Notes: generated by a model from the sequence alone, not told the origin. Positions 16,161-25,822 are shown, numbered from the stretch's first letter. The stretch: DNA of 58,906 nucleotides from Acidimicrobiaceae bacterium (GCA_003161575.1 PMOE01000079.1:1-58906), one strand, 5' to 3'. Numbers and translations are program-made.

Positions 16161-17036
16161 GTGAGCTCGACTCAGCCAGAAGAGACGCCCGTTGCGGTCC
16201 TTGATCTTGGGAGCCTCGAGAGCGAACTCGACATCCTCCGTGAGACATACCGGTCGGCATTTCCTTTCCCTCATATTGTGCTCGAGGATTTTCTCGAGCC
16301 GGAGATCGCTCAATTGGCGATGAAGGAGTTCCCATCACTTGAGGGTGAGCGATGGAACACCTTCATCCACACCAATGAACGGAAGTTCAGTCACAATGAT
16401 CCCGCCACTTGGGGGCCCACCCTCCAATCCGTATTAAACGAGCTCAACTCGGCTCGTTTCGTGCAGTTTGTGAGCGAACTCACCGGAATCGACGGCTTGG
16501 TGCCCGACGAAACGCTCGAAGGTGGTGGGTTGCACCAGTCAATCGCCGGAGGATTCCTCAACATCCACGCCGACTACACCGTCCATCCCCATCGGCGGCT
16601 CTGGCAACGACGGGTCAATCTGCTCCTGTACCTGAACGACGATTGGCAACCCGAGTACGGTGGCGACCTCGAGTTCTGGGGCACCGACATGAAGCGGTGC
16701 GAGAAGAAGGTGGCACCGCTCGGTAACCGTGTCGTGATATTCACTACCGACATGGACTCGCTCCACGGACATCCAGAGCCGATGACCTGCCCCCCGGGCG
16801 TGGCTCGACGATCACTGGCTCTCTACTACTTCACCTCAGAGAAAGATCCGATCGTTCGCTCCACCGAGTACCGGGCACGTCCAGGCGACGGTCTGCACTC
16901 GGTTCTGATCTATGCCGACAAACAGCTACTCCGCGCCTACGACTGGACGAAGCGCCATCTCGGTGTATCGGACGAGGCCGGCAGTAAGCTGCTCGGATAC
17001 GTTGAGCGTCTCCGGCGGAAAGACTCGCGGGACTAG
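16161..17036 (+). CDS. 2-oxoglutarate/Fe(II)-dependent oxygenase (prolyl-hydroxylase-like fold)
   Basis: The 291-residue protein has the double-stranded beta-helix signature of the 2OG-FeII_Oxy_3 group. His136 and Asp138 in GGFLNIHADY are the metal ligands, His202/204 in LHGHPEP is the distal ligand, and Arg216/217 in ARRSLALYYF binds 2-oxoglutarate. The N terminus PFPHIVLEDFLEPEIAQLA is typical. It is a close paralogue of the N-terminal half of the 45188 fusion. GTG 16161 follows GGTGG at seven bases. It stops 12 bp before the membrane protein at 17049, so the two are probably co-transcribed. The setting suggests hydroxylation of a glycan, lipid or sugar nucleotide, but a protein substrate cannot be excluded. 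Confidence 0.85.
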   Translation: MSSTQPEETPVAVLDLGSLESELDILRETYRSAFPFPHIVLEDFLEPEIAQLAMKEFPSLEGERWNTFIHTNERKFSHNDPATWGPTLQSVLNELNSARFVQFVSELTGIDGLVPDETLEGGGLHQSIAGGFLNIHADYTVHPHRRLWQRRVNLLLYLNDDWQPEYGGDLEFWGTDMKRCEKKVAPLGNRVVIFTTDMDSLHGHPEPMTCPPGVARRSLALYYFTSEKDPIVRSTEYRARPGDGLHSVLIYADKQLLRAYDWTKRHLGVSDEAGSKLLGYVERLRRKDSRD

Positions 17037-17048
17037 CGGTTAGATTTT

Positions 17049-19172
17049 ATGGCGTCGGTGGTAGCGACACTCGAGGATCCCGATCTTCACGACCACATCG
17101 AGGAACCCACCGCACGTGACCCCAGTAGGCGGCGGTTCACCATTGCCGTCGTCGTCGGAATAGCCCTCGTAACTGTCCCGTACCTATTTGTTCTTTGGGA
17201 CCTTTGGACCGGTAGCGTCAATCTGCTCCGAACTATCAGCCCGAACAACTTCTACGAGATACAGGCCCGGGCGTTGATACACGGTCGCCTTTGGGTACCG
17301 AACGGAAGCCTCGGAATCGAAGGCTTCCTGCGCGACGGCCATACGTACGCGTATTTCGGCCTCTTCCCATCGCTGTTGCGACTTCCATTCATGGCACTCT
17401 TCCCCCATTACGACAATCACTTCACTGGTCCCTCGTTGTTACTCGCGTGGGTGATCACCGGGGTGTTCAGCTCCCTACTCTTGTGGCGCGTGCGCATCCT
17501 GATCCGCGGCCAAGCCATCATGGGTTGGGCCGAAGCGGGGTCATTCGGCGTGCTCACTGCCGCCATTATGGGCGGGTCAGTACTGATGTTTCTGGCCGCC
17601 AATCCGTGGGTCTATGACGAGGACCTCGCGTGGAGCGTCGCCCTCACTGTTGGTTCTATCTTTGCGCTTCTCGGGGTGATGGAACGCCCCACGTGGCGCC
17701 GCGTGACACTGAGCGGCGTATTGATTCTGGCCGCCAACCTCAACCGCCTTACTACCGGCTGGGCCTGCGTGATCGCCGCTGTGCTCGTCGCGGCCTGGTT
17801 CGCCTTCGGTCGGGGTGGGACGTCCAACCGGCGCTGGACCTGGCCCGTCCTGGCCGCCGGACTGGTGCCGCTGGCCATCAGCTGTCTCGTCAGCTGGGTG
17901 AAATTCGATCTCCCCTTCGGTTTGCCGATGGCCGATCAGGTCTGGACGCAGGTGAATGCCCATAGGCGTTACTTCCTCGCCGCCAACGGCGGGAAGGCTT
18001 TCAGTTTCAGCTTCCTCCCGAGCACGTTGTGGGCCTACATGAAACCCGCCGGCCTCACCTTCAGTTCCCTCTTCCCGTTCATCACCCTTCCCACCGCCCC
18101 GGCCCAAGCGGTGGGAGGCGCCGTTCTGGACCAGACCTACGCAACGGCAAGTCTTCCCGTTTCGATGCCATTGCTCTTCCTTCTCAGTTGCTGGGGCCTC
18201 GTCACCGCCTTCCGCCCCCGCCCGATCGGCCAGATGAGGATGACCCGGGTCCTCCTTGTAGCGGCGGCGGCCGCGACCGCTGGCGTCCTTTTGTGGGGGT
18301 ACATCGCCGAAAGGTACCTGGCCGACTTCCTCCCGCTCTTGGTGTTGGCCAGTGCTATCGGGCTGGTCGACCTGTGGCGGCGTCTCAATGGCCGGGGTCG
18401 TCGAGCTCGCACCCTCACCGTCGCCACCGTCGCCCTCGTGGGGATCTTCAGCGTGGCCGCCAACGTCGGCGCGGCCATCGGTCCATCCAATCAATGGACC
18501 CCGGCCCAGACCGCACGCTTTGTGACTGTACAAAAGTCCGCAAGCTTCGGCTCGTTGGCCAAGGGGGTCGCTCACGGCAGCGCACTGCCCTATTGGGCTC
18601 CCGCCGGGCAGCTCTACGCTGTAGGAGCCTGCTCAGGTCTGTACCTGTCGAGCGGGGTGAGCTTCAAGACCTCGCCGGGCCAACAGCTCATGCACGCCAC
18701 ATGGAACCCAGTGGAGCAAGGACCGGGAATCAACCACGCGATCGCCATCACGATCAACAGGTCACTCTCCCAACCCGGAGCAACCATCCCGATCTTGCGT
18801 TTCGGACGCACCACTTTGCTACTTGAGACGGTCTCGTTCCAGAAGATCAGATTCAAACTTCAGAATCCGAGCGCACCTTCCGTGTTGTGGCCTCCGGCCG
18901 GGACAGGCAGCTTGGTGGTATTGCCACACAGGACGTACGATGCGTTCCTGATGACCGACCCAAACCTGCACGAGATAGAGGTGTTCTGGAATGGCCGGTC
19001 CATCACCAAACGGGGCTCTCCGGTGATGACTCATTATCTCGCCGGATCAGGTCCGGCCGTCTTGAAGACTACTCAGGCTCATCCCGGAGGTTCGATTCCT
19101 GCCTTATCGGTGGTGGGCTTGAGTAATCCTCAACCGAACGTGACCCTGTGCCGGAGCTTTGTCAGCGGCTAG
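17049..19172 (+). CDS. Large polytopic membrane protein, GT-C-like glycosyltransferase candidate
   Basis: The 707-residue protein has a polar, acidic N terminus of 30 residues, about eleven helices to residue 480, and a soluble C-terminal domain of about 220 residues. Motifs include ISPNNFYEIQARALIHGRLW in the first loop and ANPWVYDEDLAWSVALTVGS with an acidic pair between helices; ANLNRLTTGW follows. This layout resembles mannosyltransferase-like GT-C proteins of actinobacterial envelopes with an extracytoplasmic carbohydrate-binding tail. ATG 17049 lies 12 bp after the oxygenase stop with no clear ribosome-binding site, so translation may be coupled. The substrate is unknown. Confidence 0.8.
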   Translation: MASVVATLEDPDLHDHIEEPTARDPSRRRFTIAVVVGIALVTVPYLFVLWDLWTGSVNLLRTISPNNFYEIQARALIHGRLWVPNGSLGIEGFLRDGHTYAYFGLFPSLLRLPFMALFPHYDNHFTGPSLLLAWVITGVFSSLLLWRVRILIRGQAIMGWAEAGSFGVLTAAIMGGSVLMFLAANPWVYDEDLAWSVALTVGSIFALLGVMERPTWRRVTLSGVLILAANLNRLTTGWACVIAAVLVAAWFAFGRGGTSNRRWTWPVLAAGLVPLAISCLVSWVKFDLPFGLPMADQVWTQVNAHRRYFLAANGGKAFSFSFLPSTLWAYMKPAGLTFSSLFPFITLPTAPAQAVGGAVLDQTYATASLPVSMPLLFLLSCWGLVTAFRPRPIGQMRMTRVLLVAAAAATAGVLLWGYIAERYLADFLPLLVLASAIGLVDLWRRLNGRGRRARTLTVATVALVGIFSVAANVGAAIGPSNQWTPAQTARFVTVQKSASFGSLAKGVAHGSALPYWAPAGQLYAVGACSGLYLSSGVSFKTSPGQQLMHATWNPVEQGPGINHAIAITINRSLSQPGATIPILRFGRTTLLLETVSFQKIRFKLQNPSAPSVLWPPAGTGSLVVLPHRTYDAFLMTDPNLHEIEVFWNGRSITKRGSPVMTHYLAGSGPAVLKTTQAHPGGSIPALSVVGLSNPQPNVTLCRSFVSG

Positions 19173-19437
19173 CGAGGAAATAGAGACGGCCAACGTCCGG
19201 TAGGTTGACTGTGGCCCGCCGCATCACCACGACAATGGTTTCTCTCGCCGCTGGATTCGGCGAGGTGTCGGCGAAGCGAGCAGCAAATGCCCGTTCAGTA
19301 TCCAACGTTTGGCGACTAGAGTGCAGGGTTTGGGCCGCCACAAGGGCCTCAGAAAGTTTGGCTTTGACGCCACTGTGGGATTTCCGACTCGAGTTCGAAG
19401 GTGCCTGGCCAGTGCGGAAACCGTAGGCGAATCCAAG

Positions 19438-20418
19438 ATGAGCAACAGTTCGTCAGACATGCCGGCCGGACCGTGGCTGATGGTCCTCGGGATGCACCGC
19501 AGCGGCACATCAGCCGTGACGGGGGCATTGGGAGCGCTGGGATTCAATACATCTCATCCAGATGACCGAGTGGACTGGCCCGAGAGCAATCCAGAGCATT
19601 GGGAGAGTGTGTCGCTCTCGGTCTACGACGATAACCTGCTTTCGGACCTGGGTGGAAGCTGGGAGGCCCCGCCGGATTTCCCCTTGAACTGGGAAATCAA
19701 CGCCAAGGTGCGCCGAGCACCGGACCCTGTGCCATTGGTCAGGCGGGCTTACCCGGACCCTGGCCCGCTCGTTTGGAAAGATCCACGTCTTTGCTTCCTG
19801 CTTCCCTACTGGAAGCGCTTTCTCCCTAAACCTCTCGCCGCGGTGTTGGTCTGGCGGTCACCGCTTGCCGTTGCCATATCACTTCAAAAGCGCGACGGCA
19901 TGCATCTTGCGGATGGTATTGCCTTGTGGGAACGATACAACCGTTCCGCCTTGGACCACTTGGTTGGGCTGGATACGTACGTCTGCAACTACGAAGACAT
20001 TCTTGCTGATCCCTCCAAAGCCGTTATCTCTATTGCCCACTGGTTAAGATCACTCCCACAGTTTGTCGACTATTCCAGCCAGTGGAGTCACGAGAACGCC
20101 GCCGCGACAATCATCGAAGAACCAAGATCTCGTCCTGACGATGACAACCAGCTGCTCCTCGCTCAGCATCAAGAACTCATCGGCCGCCTGACAGCACTTG
20201 AAGGTGGCCATCGGCCCCTGGGGGTCACCCCACTCAAGCGGGAATCTGGTTGGACCACTGCGCTCCTAGAGGCCCGCGGCGTCAGCCGGACCCGCGAATT
20301 CCAGACGCAGCTGAAGAACACGCAGCTCCAGTTGGATCGACTCCATGAATCCACCAGCTGGCGCATGACCAAGCCCCTGCGTTCGTTGATGTACTTGATC
20401 AAAAAACCGGGCCTGTAA
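19438..20418 (+). CDS. Sulfotransferase-family protein
   Basis: The 326-residue soluble protein has the PAPS 5'-phosphosulfate loop LGMHRSGTSAVTGALGALGF near its N terminus and a 3'-phosphate loop, LVWRSPLAVAISLQKRDG. The KDPRLCFLLPYWKRFL segment is typical of bacterial sulfotransferase-like proteins in polysaccharide loci. The C-terminal STSWRMTKPLRSL is a tail shared by many glycan-locus glycosyltransferases and sulfotransferases. ATG 19438 starts right before the domain; the frame is open to 19309 but that extension has no domain sense. It follows the GT-C protein at 17049 by 265 bp, a stretch in which I see no gene. It probably sulfates a surface sugar. Confidence 0.8.
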   Translation: MSNSSSDMPAGPWLMVLGMHRSGTSAVTGALGALGFNTSHPDDRVDWPESNPEHWESVSLSVYDDNLLSDLGGSWEAPPDFPLNWEINAKVRRAPDPVPLVRRAYPDPGPLVWKDPRLCFLLPYWKRFLPKPLAAVLVWRSPLAVAISLQKRDGMHLADGIALWERYNRSALDHLVGLDTYVCNYEDILADPSKAVISIAHWLRSLPQFVDYSSQWSHENAAATIIEEPRSRPDDDNQLLLAQHQELIGRLTALEGGHRPLGVTPLKRESGWTTALLEARGVSRTREFQTQLKNTQLQLDRLHESTSWRMTKPLRSLMYLIKKPGL

Positions 20419-20453
20419 ACACCAGTCGACGACCTGGCGCACGGCCGGCGGCC

Positions 20454-20503
20454 GCACACGATTGAGTTGGACTCTGGCGCGCACCCGATTGAGTTGGACA
20501 CTG
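20454..20503. repeat. Pair of 23-bp direct repeats
   Basis: gcacacgattgagttggactctg (20454-20476) and gcacccgattgagttggacactg (20481-20503) agree at 21 of 23 positions with a 27-bp period. The core resembles insertion-sequence ends of the TGTCCAACTCAATCG type. They lie just upstream of the short ORF at 20521, so they are either nested IS ends or operator-like sites. Confidence 0.6.
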
Positions 20504-20520
20504 ATTAGAGAGGAGCCAAT

Positions 20521-20691
20521 GTGGCACTCATGACGGTCTGTCCAGCCCGATCCGAAAGGTCCTCACCGGGAGCCTGGGGTGGCCTCGGGCCGCGCCACCG
20601 CCAGGAGTTCTACATCCCGGTCGTCGACGTCGAGGCCAGCCAGCTCTTCGACGCCGTCCCTGGCAGAGGTCGAGAATCAGCCGGGCTCTGA
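20521..20691 (+). CDS. Short ORF of unknown origin
   Basis: GTG 20521 has AGGAG five bases upstream and opens a 56-residue frame beginning MALMTVCPARSERSSPGAWG and containing QEFYIPVVDVEASQLFDAVP. I do not recognise a family. Together with the upstream direct repeats it may be the truncated first gene of an insertion element. The 90 bp that follow before the convergent membrane protein hold nothing recognisable. Confidence 0.25.
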   Translation: MALMTVCPARSERSSPGAWGGLGPRHRQEFYIPVVDVEASQLFDAVPGRGRESAGL

Positions 20692-20782
20692 AGCGCCGGG
20701 TAAGGAGCGGAGGGAACGGATCCGCTTTGCCACTTGGGGGGACGAGTGCCGCCAGTGGCCAACCTCATCAGCGAACGGGGGT

Positions 20783-22093
20783 TTACGCGGAACGCTTCTC
20801 TCCCAAAATCGCCCTACCCAAGATGTGCAACGCCTGTGGCAGTTCGGAGACACCGACGAAGGCAGGCGGCAACAGAAGTAGAACGGACGGAAGCCAGTAC
20901 CGTGGCACAGGATTATCCACCACCACCAGGCAGAGAGCGAACACGGGGAAAAGTCCTAAGGCCACTACGTTCCATCTGTGTCCTTTGGCCCAACATCGCC
21001 ACGCTGCGATTGATGCGAGAACATATTCTGCGAGCAAGAGTAACGACCAGGCCAACCTCCCAACGATCAGTAGAGAATCCTTTCCGTATTTCAATCCATA
21101 TATCGGCTGCGGGAAAGGATATTCGATCGCAGCCTTAACCTTGTTCTCGGCATACCCGGTGAAGTGACTCGTAAAATAACGTTTCATCGCTGTGAATACT
21201 TCCTGCTGGTATCGAGAGCGTTGCGCGGGGGTCACTTCTCGACGACCAGCTAGAACGGTCCCCTCTCGGTATAGGGGCGAGCCCTCGTTCGAGTCCACGG
21301 CGGCCAGCAGAGCTTGGTCGGCCTGGAGCGAGTCCGTATATTCGAGCCGATGAACCTGCACCTCGTTGCGCACCAACCAGAGAGCCGGACCTAAAAGAAA
21401 ACAGCCGACCAGTGCGATCGATGCAAAGGCTCGCAAATGTGCCCGGCGACCTGCCACCACCGCAGCGATCACGACGAAGGCGACTAGTTCCTCTCGAGTG
21501 AGGGCCGCCAACCAAGCCAAGAGGCTTCCGAGCACAAACAATGCAGTACGAGATCGTGGTTGTCTGAGAAGTACTACGTAGACAAAGGCCAGAACTGCCG
21601 GTACCGACAGATTCTCAGCGGCGACATCTCCAGCAAAGGAGGCCGTGCACAAGAAGAACGCAGCGACTCCTGTCGCTGCGAGGCAAAACAGAGAGCTCAG
21701 GTTCAGCGCTCGAGAAATCAGGTACACGAGGAAGGTGGCGACCGCGCCTAGGAGCGCATTGAGTACAACCGCAGCTCCATGCGAATTATTGAATACGAAA
21801 GCCAGCGCAAGAAACGCCGGATACCCTGGCCACCTGAGGTCCGTGGCAATAAAAGGAGGAGAGCTAACCACCGAGTACCCGTGACCTGCAGCCAGATTGC
21901 GGGCAATGCCCGTGAAGTCGCCCGAGTCACCTATGTAGTCCTGAACATAATGGCCCAGGACAAGGCGGAACACGAAAGCAAGTAGAACGATTGCAGCAAC
22001 AGGAAGCCATGATGGCAACTTCCTGACGGCATTCTCGGAGATTGGCGCGCGAGCGTCCGATTCTCCATGCGTGGTTACTGCCGGCTCTTCCAC
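20783..22093 (-). CDS. GT39/PMT-like polytopic glycosyltransferase
   Basis: The 436-residue protein has about eleven helices. Between TM1 and TM2 lies DYIGDSGDFTGIARNLAAGH with the Asp typical of PMT/ArnT-like enzymes, followed by DLRWPGYPAFLALAF, the WPGYP motif of this superfamily. LTREELVAFVVI has the Arg-Glu pair of a later loop. Such proteins transfer a sugar from polyprenyl phosphate on the outer face of the membrane. The start is GTG 22093. It is convergent with the sulfotransferase at 19438 and next to an IS66 remnant on its 5' side. Confidence 0.85.
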   Translation of the reverse strand: MEEPAVTTHGESDARAPISENAVRKLPSWLPVAAIVLLAFVFRLVLGHYVQDYIGDSGDFTGIARNLAAGHGYSVVSSPPFIATDLRWPGYPAFLALAFVFNNSHGAAVVLNALLGAVATFLVYLISRALNLSSLFCLAATGVAAFFLCTASFAGDVAAENLSVPAVLAFVYVVLLRQPRSRTALFVLGSLLAWLAALTREELVAFVVIAAVVAGRRAHLRAFASIALVGCFLLGPALWLVRNEVQVHRLEYTDSLQADQALLAAVDSNEGSPLYREGTVLAGRREVTPAQRSRYQQEVFTAMKRYFTSHFTGYAENKVKAAIEYPFPQPIYGLKYGKDSLLIVGRLAWSLLLLAEYVLASIAAWRCWAKGHRWNVVALGLFPVFALCLVVVDNPVPRYWLPSVLLLLPPAFVGVSELPQALHILGRAILGEKRSA

Positions 22094-22299
22094 GGTGCTT
22101 CTGCCCCCCTACGAGTCCCCGTCCAGCGCAGCCACGCGGGATTGCTAAGCGGGCCAGGATAAGGACACCAATCAGTCATGTCAATAAGGCGGGTACTTCC
22201 GAGCCCGGTGCGCCGAAGGATTATGGGGGCGAGGTCGAGCGGTTCGCACTCTCACCTTGGTTCCGGAGGCATCCCTTCACCATTGCCACAAAACGGTAA

Positions 22300-23010
22300 C
22301 TGTTCAGTGCCAATTTCCTCGTAGCGGTGACGCTTACCGACGGCTGGGTCCGGGCTGGCAGCCAAGCCCTAGCGATCACCAATCCCGAGCGGACGCGGAT
22401 CAAGTGCAGTGTCGAGTCGTGGAGTCTCGTAGGCCCGGTGAGTGTCCATCGCCATCACAACGGCACCTTGGCCTCGATGAGCAGTCGGGAGGTTGTTTGC
22501 CCAGTCCTGGTCCCAGACCACCCCACGCCCTCAAGCTCTCCAAGGTGACGCGCATTGCACAGGGCGTGGGTCGCCTAGAAGCCGCGGTAGGGGCGCCATC
22601 CGTCGTGGACGGCAACGCCAGACGTGTGGGCGATGACTCCGCGATCCTTCATGGCCAACTCCCGACGCCGCTGGTGACAGTCGAGCAGGGTCAACAGAGC
22701 GTTCGAGGCCTCGTGGACCCAGGCCAATCGGCCGTTCACCCTGGCCCGCTCGTCGAAGTGTACGTTGTCAACCTTGCTCAACAGCACGCGCACGTGCTCG
22801 GTGAATGCGATGGTGCCCGAAGTGGCCTCGGTGACCATCGTGGACAGAGCGCCAACGAAACCTCTTGGTGCGTCAGGTCCATGAAGAGCTGGGCGGTGCG
22901 ATCGAGGGGCTGAGTGGTGGTGCCGGTGGACACAGAGATAGGCCGCCCAGATCCGGGCTCCGTAGCCGTAGACAACGGGGCCGCGATGAGGAACGGTCGT
23001 GGCCAATCGA
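22300..23010 (-). mobile_element. IS66-family transposase pseudogene
   Basis: Reading across frames on the minus strand gives LDRTAQLFMDLTHQEVS and then LSTMVTEATSGTIAFTEHVR. This continues as VDNVHFDERARVNGRLAWVH and GVAVHDGWRPYRGF, an in-frame TAG at about 22575, and ATHALCNARHLGELE. These are the consecutive core blocks of IS66 transposases (HFDE, VAVHD.W.PY, H.LCNAHHLREL). At least two frameshifts and one nonsense codon are present. Beyond about 22430 the match becomes doubtful. The 22.1-22.3 kb stretch next to the membrane protein holds nothing I recognise. Confidence 0.75.
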
Positions 23011-23370
23011 GGACCGGTCCACAGTGAGCAACTGCCCTCTCTGGAACGCACAAATTCGTCTCCGGAGTCCGCTCTCTTGAACGGGTGGCTGAATCTTGAC
23101 GAGGTTGTTGGTGCGGTTGGGCAGTATGGCCTTCGCTTCATGAGTTTCAGAAACAACCGAATCTGTGATGCCCTCTAGGGCCGGGAAACCCAATTGGCTG
23201 CTGCTCGAAATCAGGAGCCCAATTTCTCGTGTGCGTCTCTGCAGGCCCAAAGCTCGTGCGATCGGACCTTCTCGGTTTCTGGCAATTTTACGCGATAGAC
23301 CAACGGCATTTATGAGATTGACCCTAAGTACCAAACCAGCCTTGCGAGTTTGGGCGATCTGCGGCCCGGT

Positions 23371-24435
23371 TCACGAGGGAAGGCTGAAGTGCCTCGCCCG
23401 GGAGAGCTCACTGGCAAGGGATTCGAGTCGCCCCAAGCCATATTCGGTGTCGGGCTCAAGATAGTTACCCTCGGCCCACTCATTCCACGATTTGATGAAA
23501 AGGACCTGCTCCGCGGCCGGGTTGGCGGCCGCAAGTTCAAGACCCCGACGAACGTGCGCGCTGAAACGCTCGGGGGTCGATCCAGTCGCGACCATCCCTC
23601 GCCGACCGGAGCGCGGCGTATTGTCCCAGTTCGGATAGACGCCGGGAAAGACGCGCCCGCCAAGGTTCGTCGGTGGATCAACGAAAGCGTCGAGATATGG
23701 AAATCGCTTTGGATAGCGAATGATCCCGCGAGCTTGCAGCCGCTCTCGTGCCCGTGTCGCGGCATTCTTCTCGAAAGGGAATCGGTAGTACACCGCCGCA
23801 TCGAAGCCGTCTTTCACGTGGGAGTGATAGTTGTACTCAAGGCCTGCCACCAGGTAAAGACCCCCTAGCCCGGCGTCATGAGCCATCTTCTGCCATCGCT
23901 CGACGAATTGTGCTGGATCGGGAAGGCCACCGGGTTGATAGATGCACAAGACGGGCCGACCGGCGATTGTCATGTAACGCGGATCCTCAAAAGCTCGTCT
24001 CAGATGTGAGAAATGTTCGAGATCGTCCGCGGGTCCGGGATAGGTCTGGTCGATGAGGACCTTGTTGGGCGCCCCATGCCAAATTCCCGACCAGGATTGG
24101 TTTGCCCACGCGATGCAAAATGGAAAGTCCGGTCTCCCTGAAGTGAGCACTTCGTCAAACGGGCGTTCGAGGAGTCGACGCCCTGCGAACCAATAATGCC
24201 AATAGCAGAACCCGGTAACTCCGTATCGCCGCGCCAGGTCGGCTTGTGCTTCTCGCACCTCACTCACACGAAGGTCGTAGAAGCCAAGGTCGGCCGGGAG
24301 GTGAGGCTGTACGTGGCCACGAAACAATGGGCGCGCATTAGTGACGTTCGTCCATTCGGTGAACCCTTTTCCCCACCATTGATCGTTCTCCGGAATAGGA
24401 TGGAACTGGGGGAGATAGTGCGCAATGACCTCCAT
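23371..24435 (-). CDS. WbsX/GH99-like glycan-locus protein
   Basis: The 354-residue protein begins MEVIAHYLPQFHPIPENDQW and contains WGKGFTEWTNVTNARPLF, GVTGFCYWHYWFAGRRLL, FCIAWANQSWSGIW, IGGRPVL-like AGRPVLCIYQPG and FIKSWNEWAEGNYLEPD. These are the hallmark blocks of the WbsX family (glycosyl-hydrolase-99-like TIM barrel) found in O-antigen and capsule loci. The length is normal, so the protein is complete. The start ATG 24435 is fixed by the family N terminus. Members may act as glycosyltransferases or glycan-trimming enzymes; the reaction is not settled. The same frame remains open for about 90 codons beyond its TGA, without a recognisable domain. Confidence 0.9.
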   Translation of the reverse strand: MEVIAHYLPQFHPIPENDQWWGKGFTEWTNVTNARPLFRGHVQPHLPADLGFYDLRVSEVREAQADLARRYGVTGFCYWHYWFAGRRLLERPFDEVLTSGRPDFPFCIAWANQSWSGIWHGAPNKVLIDQTYPGPADDLEHFSHLRRAFEDPRYMTIAGRPVLCIYQPGGLPDPAQFVERWQKMAHDAGLGGLYLVAGLEYNYHSHVKDGFDAAVYYRFPFEKNAATRARERLQARGIIRYPKRFPYLDAFVDPPTNLGGRVFPGVYPNWDNTPRSGRRGMVATGSTPERFSAHVRRGLELAAANPAAEQVLFIKSWNEWAEGNYLEPDTEYGLGRLESLASELSRARHFSLPS

Positions 24436-24505
24436 TGGAAGTCATGCTACCCGAGGGAATACACCGTGATCGATACATCCAACCTCGACCCGCAATCACG
24501 ATTGG

Positions 24506-24983
24506 TTGACGGCATACGTTGACTGCGTGAGCGATCATCGGCGGTTGAAGAGGACCGTAACTGACCCGGTCGAGCAAACGTGGCAAAAGATCGCCCCGCC
24601 TGCTCCCTTGACGACCGCAGAGCTCAGACCATGCGGACCCGGTGACTTCGTGTTGACTTGGTCACGGGATAGCACCAAGCCGACGCATTCAGCCGTCGTC
24701 GAGCTGTCAACTTCTGACTGGTCGGTCACGGTGCCTGATCCCGAATCATCGATACGGAGTGCCACACCCGATCAAAATTGACAACCCTGAGACGGTCGTG
24801 TTCTTTGTGCGGTCCGATCATCCCGATCAACACCTGATTTCAGAAGGGGTATTCATACTGAGGTCTAGTGGCGGGAACAGTGATCGAGGTCAACTAACGG
24901 CCAGATTGGAGAGCGTCCGTGATCACCGAGGCGCGGCACGGGGCATTCCCAAGCCAGAGAGGCAGGAGAACGGCGGGGTTTGA
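24506..24983 (+). pseudogene. Uncharacterised protein, apparently frameshifted
   Basis: Frame 24506-24781 reads TAELRPCGPGDFVLTWSRDS and STSDWSVTVPDPESSIRSAT. The next frame picks up near 24765 with IKIDNPETVVFFVRSDHPDQ and HLISEGVFILRS. Joined, they look like one beta-rich domain of about 120 residues with one indel near 24760-24775. The start is unclear (TTG 24506). It is divergent from the WbsX gene and directly upstream of the glycosyltransferase at 25010. I do not recognise the family, and two spurious frames remain possible. Confidence 0.3.
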
Positions 24984-25009
24984 TGATCGCCAATTGCTAA
25001 TGTGCATGG

Positions 25010-25822
25010 GTGCTCTATGTGGCTACTGTCCATTTTCGGACTCCAAAATGGATCGATATTCAACAGCGTTACCTGCGTCGCAACATAACCGAGCCCTTCA
25101 AAACCTTTGCTGTACTCGATGATATCTCGCCGGAATACCACTCCCGATTTGACCGGGTGGTGGTGGCCCAGGGTCTCCACGAAGGGAGGCTCAATCTGCT
25201 CGCAGCAGAGGTTGGAATGGAAGCCGATCCGAAAGATGTTCTCTTATTTCTGGACGGTGACGCCTTTCCAGTCGCAGATCCCATGCCCACTATCTACGAC
25301 GCCCTGGCATCGACGTCTCTCCTTGCGGTCCGCCGTGATGAAAATCAGGGGGACAAGCAACCCCACCCGTGTTTTTGCGCCATCGAGGTCGGAGAATGGC
25401 AACGCATTCATGGTGACTGGTCAGAGGGGTACGTGTGGAAGAACGACTCAGGCAGACCGGCCAGCGATGTAGGGGGAAACCTTCTGGGAATATTGGAACG
25501 GAACAACATCCGGTGGACGCCACTCTTAAGAACAAATAAGCGGAACGACCACCCCGTTTGGTTCGGGGTGTACGGAAACATCGTCTATCACCATGGCTCC
25601 GGGTTTCGACGGCCATTCGCCAGGGCAGATGTTGACACGCGCCCCCCGGGCCTGAGGGGAGAGAGGATTCCTCTCCTCAACAAGGCGATCCCCAAGATGA
25701 ATGCTCGTCGCAGACGAAGGTGGATGGAAGAGTTGCATCTGCGGAGTGAACAGCTGGGGGAAGAGTGGTTCGAGTTGCTCCAGCACGACCCCGACTTTTA
25801 TCTTAGGCTTCTTGAGCCGTGA
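25010..25822 (+). CDS. Putative GT-A-fold glycosyltransferase, paralogue of 37063
   Basis: The 270-residue soluble protein begins MLYVATVHFRTPKWIDIQQR and contains DVLLFLDGDAFPVADPMPTI, where DGD after three hydrophobic residues is a typical GT-A metal-binding motif. RRDENQGDKQPHPCFCAIEV and YHHGSGFRRPFAR are strongly conserved with the 37063 protein. The order (N-terminal strand-helix, DxD, His/Cys-rich acceptor region, C-terminal helices) suits a compact glycosyltransferase, though I cannot name its CAZy family. GTG 25010 matches the paralogue's ATG. The two copies lie in opposite orientation about 11 kb apart and have diverged clearly. Confidence 0.75.
   Translation: MLYVATVHFRTPKWIDIQQRYLRRNITEPFKTFAVLDDISPEYHSRFDRVVVAQGLHEGRLNLLAAEVGMEADPKDVLLFLDGDAFPVADPMPTIYDALASTSLLAVRRDENQGDKQPHPCFCAIEVGEWQRIHGDWSEGYVWKNDSGRPASDVGGNLLGILERNNIRWTPLLRTNKRNDHPVWFGVYGNIVYHHGSGFRRPFARADVDTRPPGLRGERIPLLNKAIPKMNARRRRRWMEELHLRSEQLGEEWFELLQHDPDFYLRLLEP

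Noticed and set aside
17577-18575. 332-residue minus-strand open frame
   Set aside because: It is antisense to the GT-C protein at 17049, with low-complexity polar content and no domain.
23000-23370. Readthrough extension of the WbsX gene beyond its TGA
   Set aside because: The frame is open for about 90 codons, but the protein is already full length and the extension has no recognisable domain.
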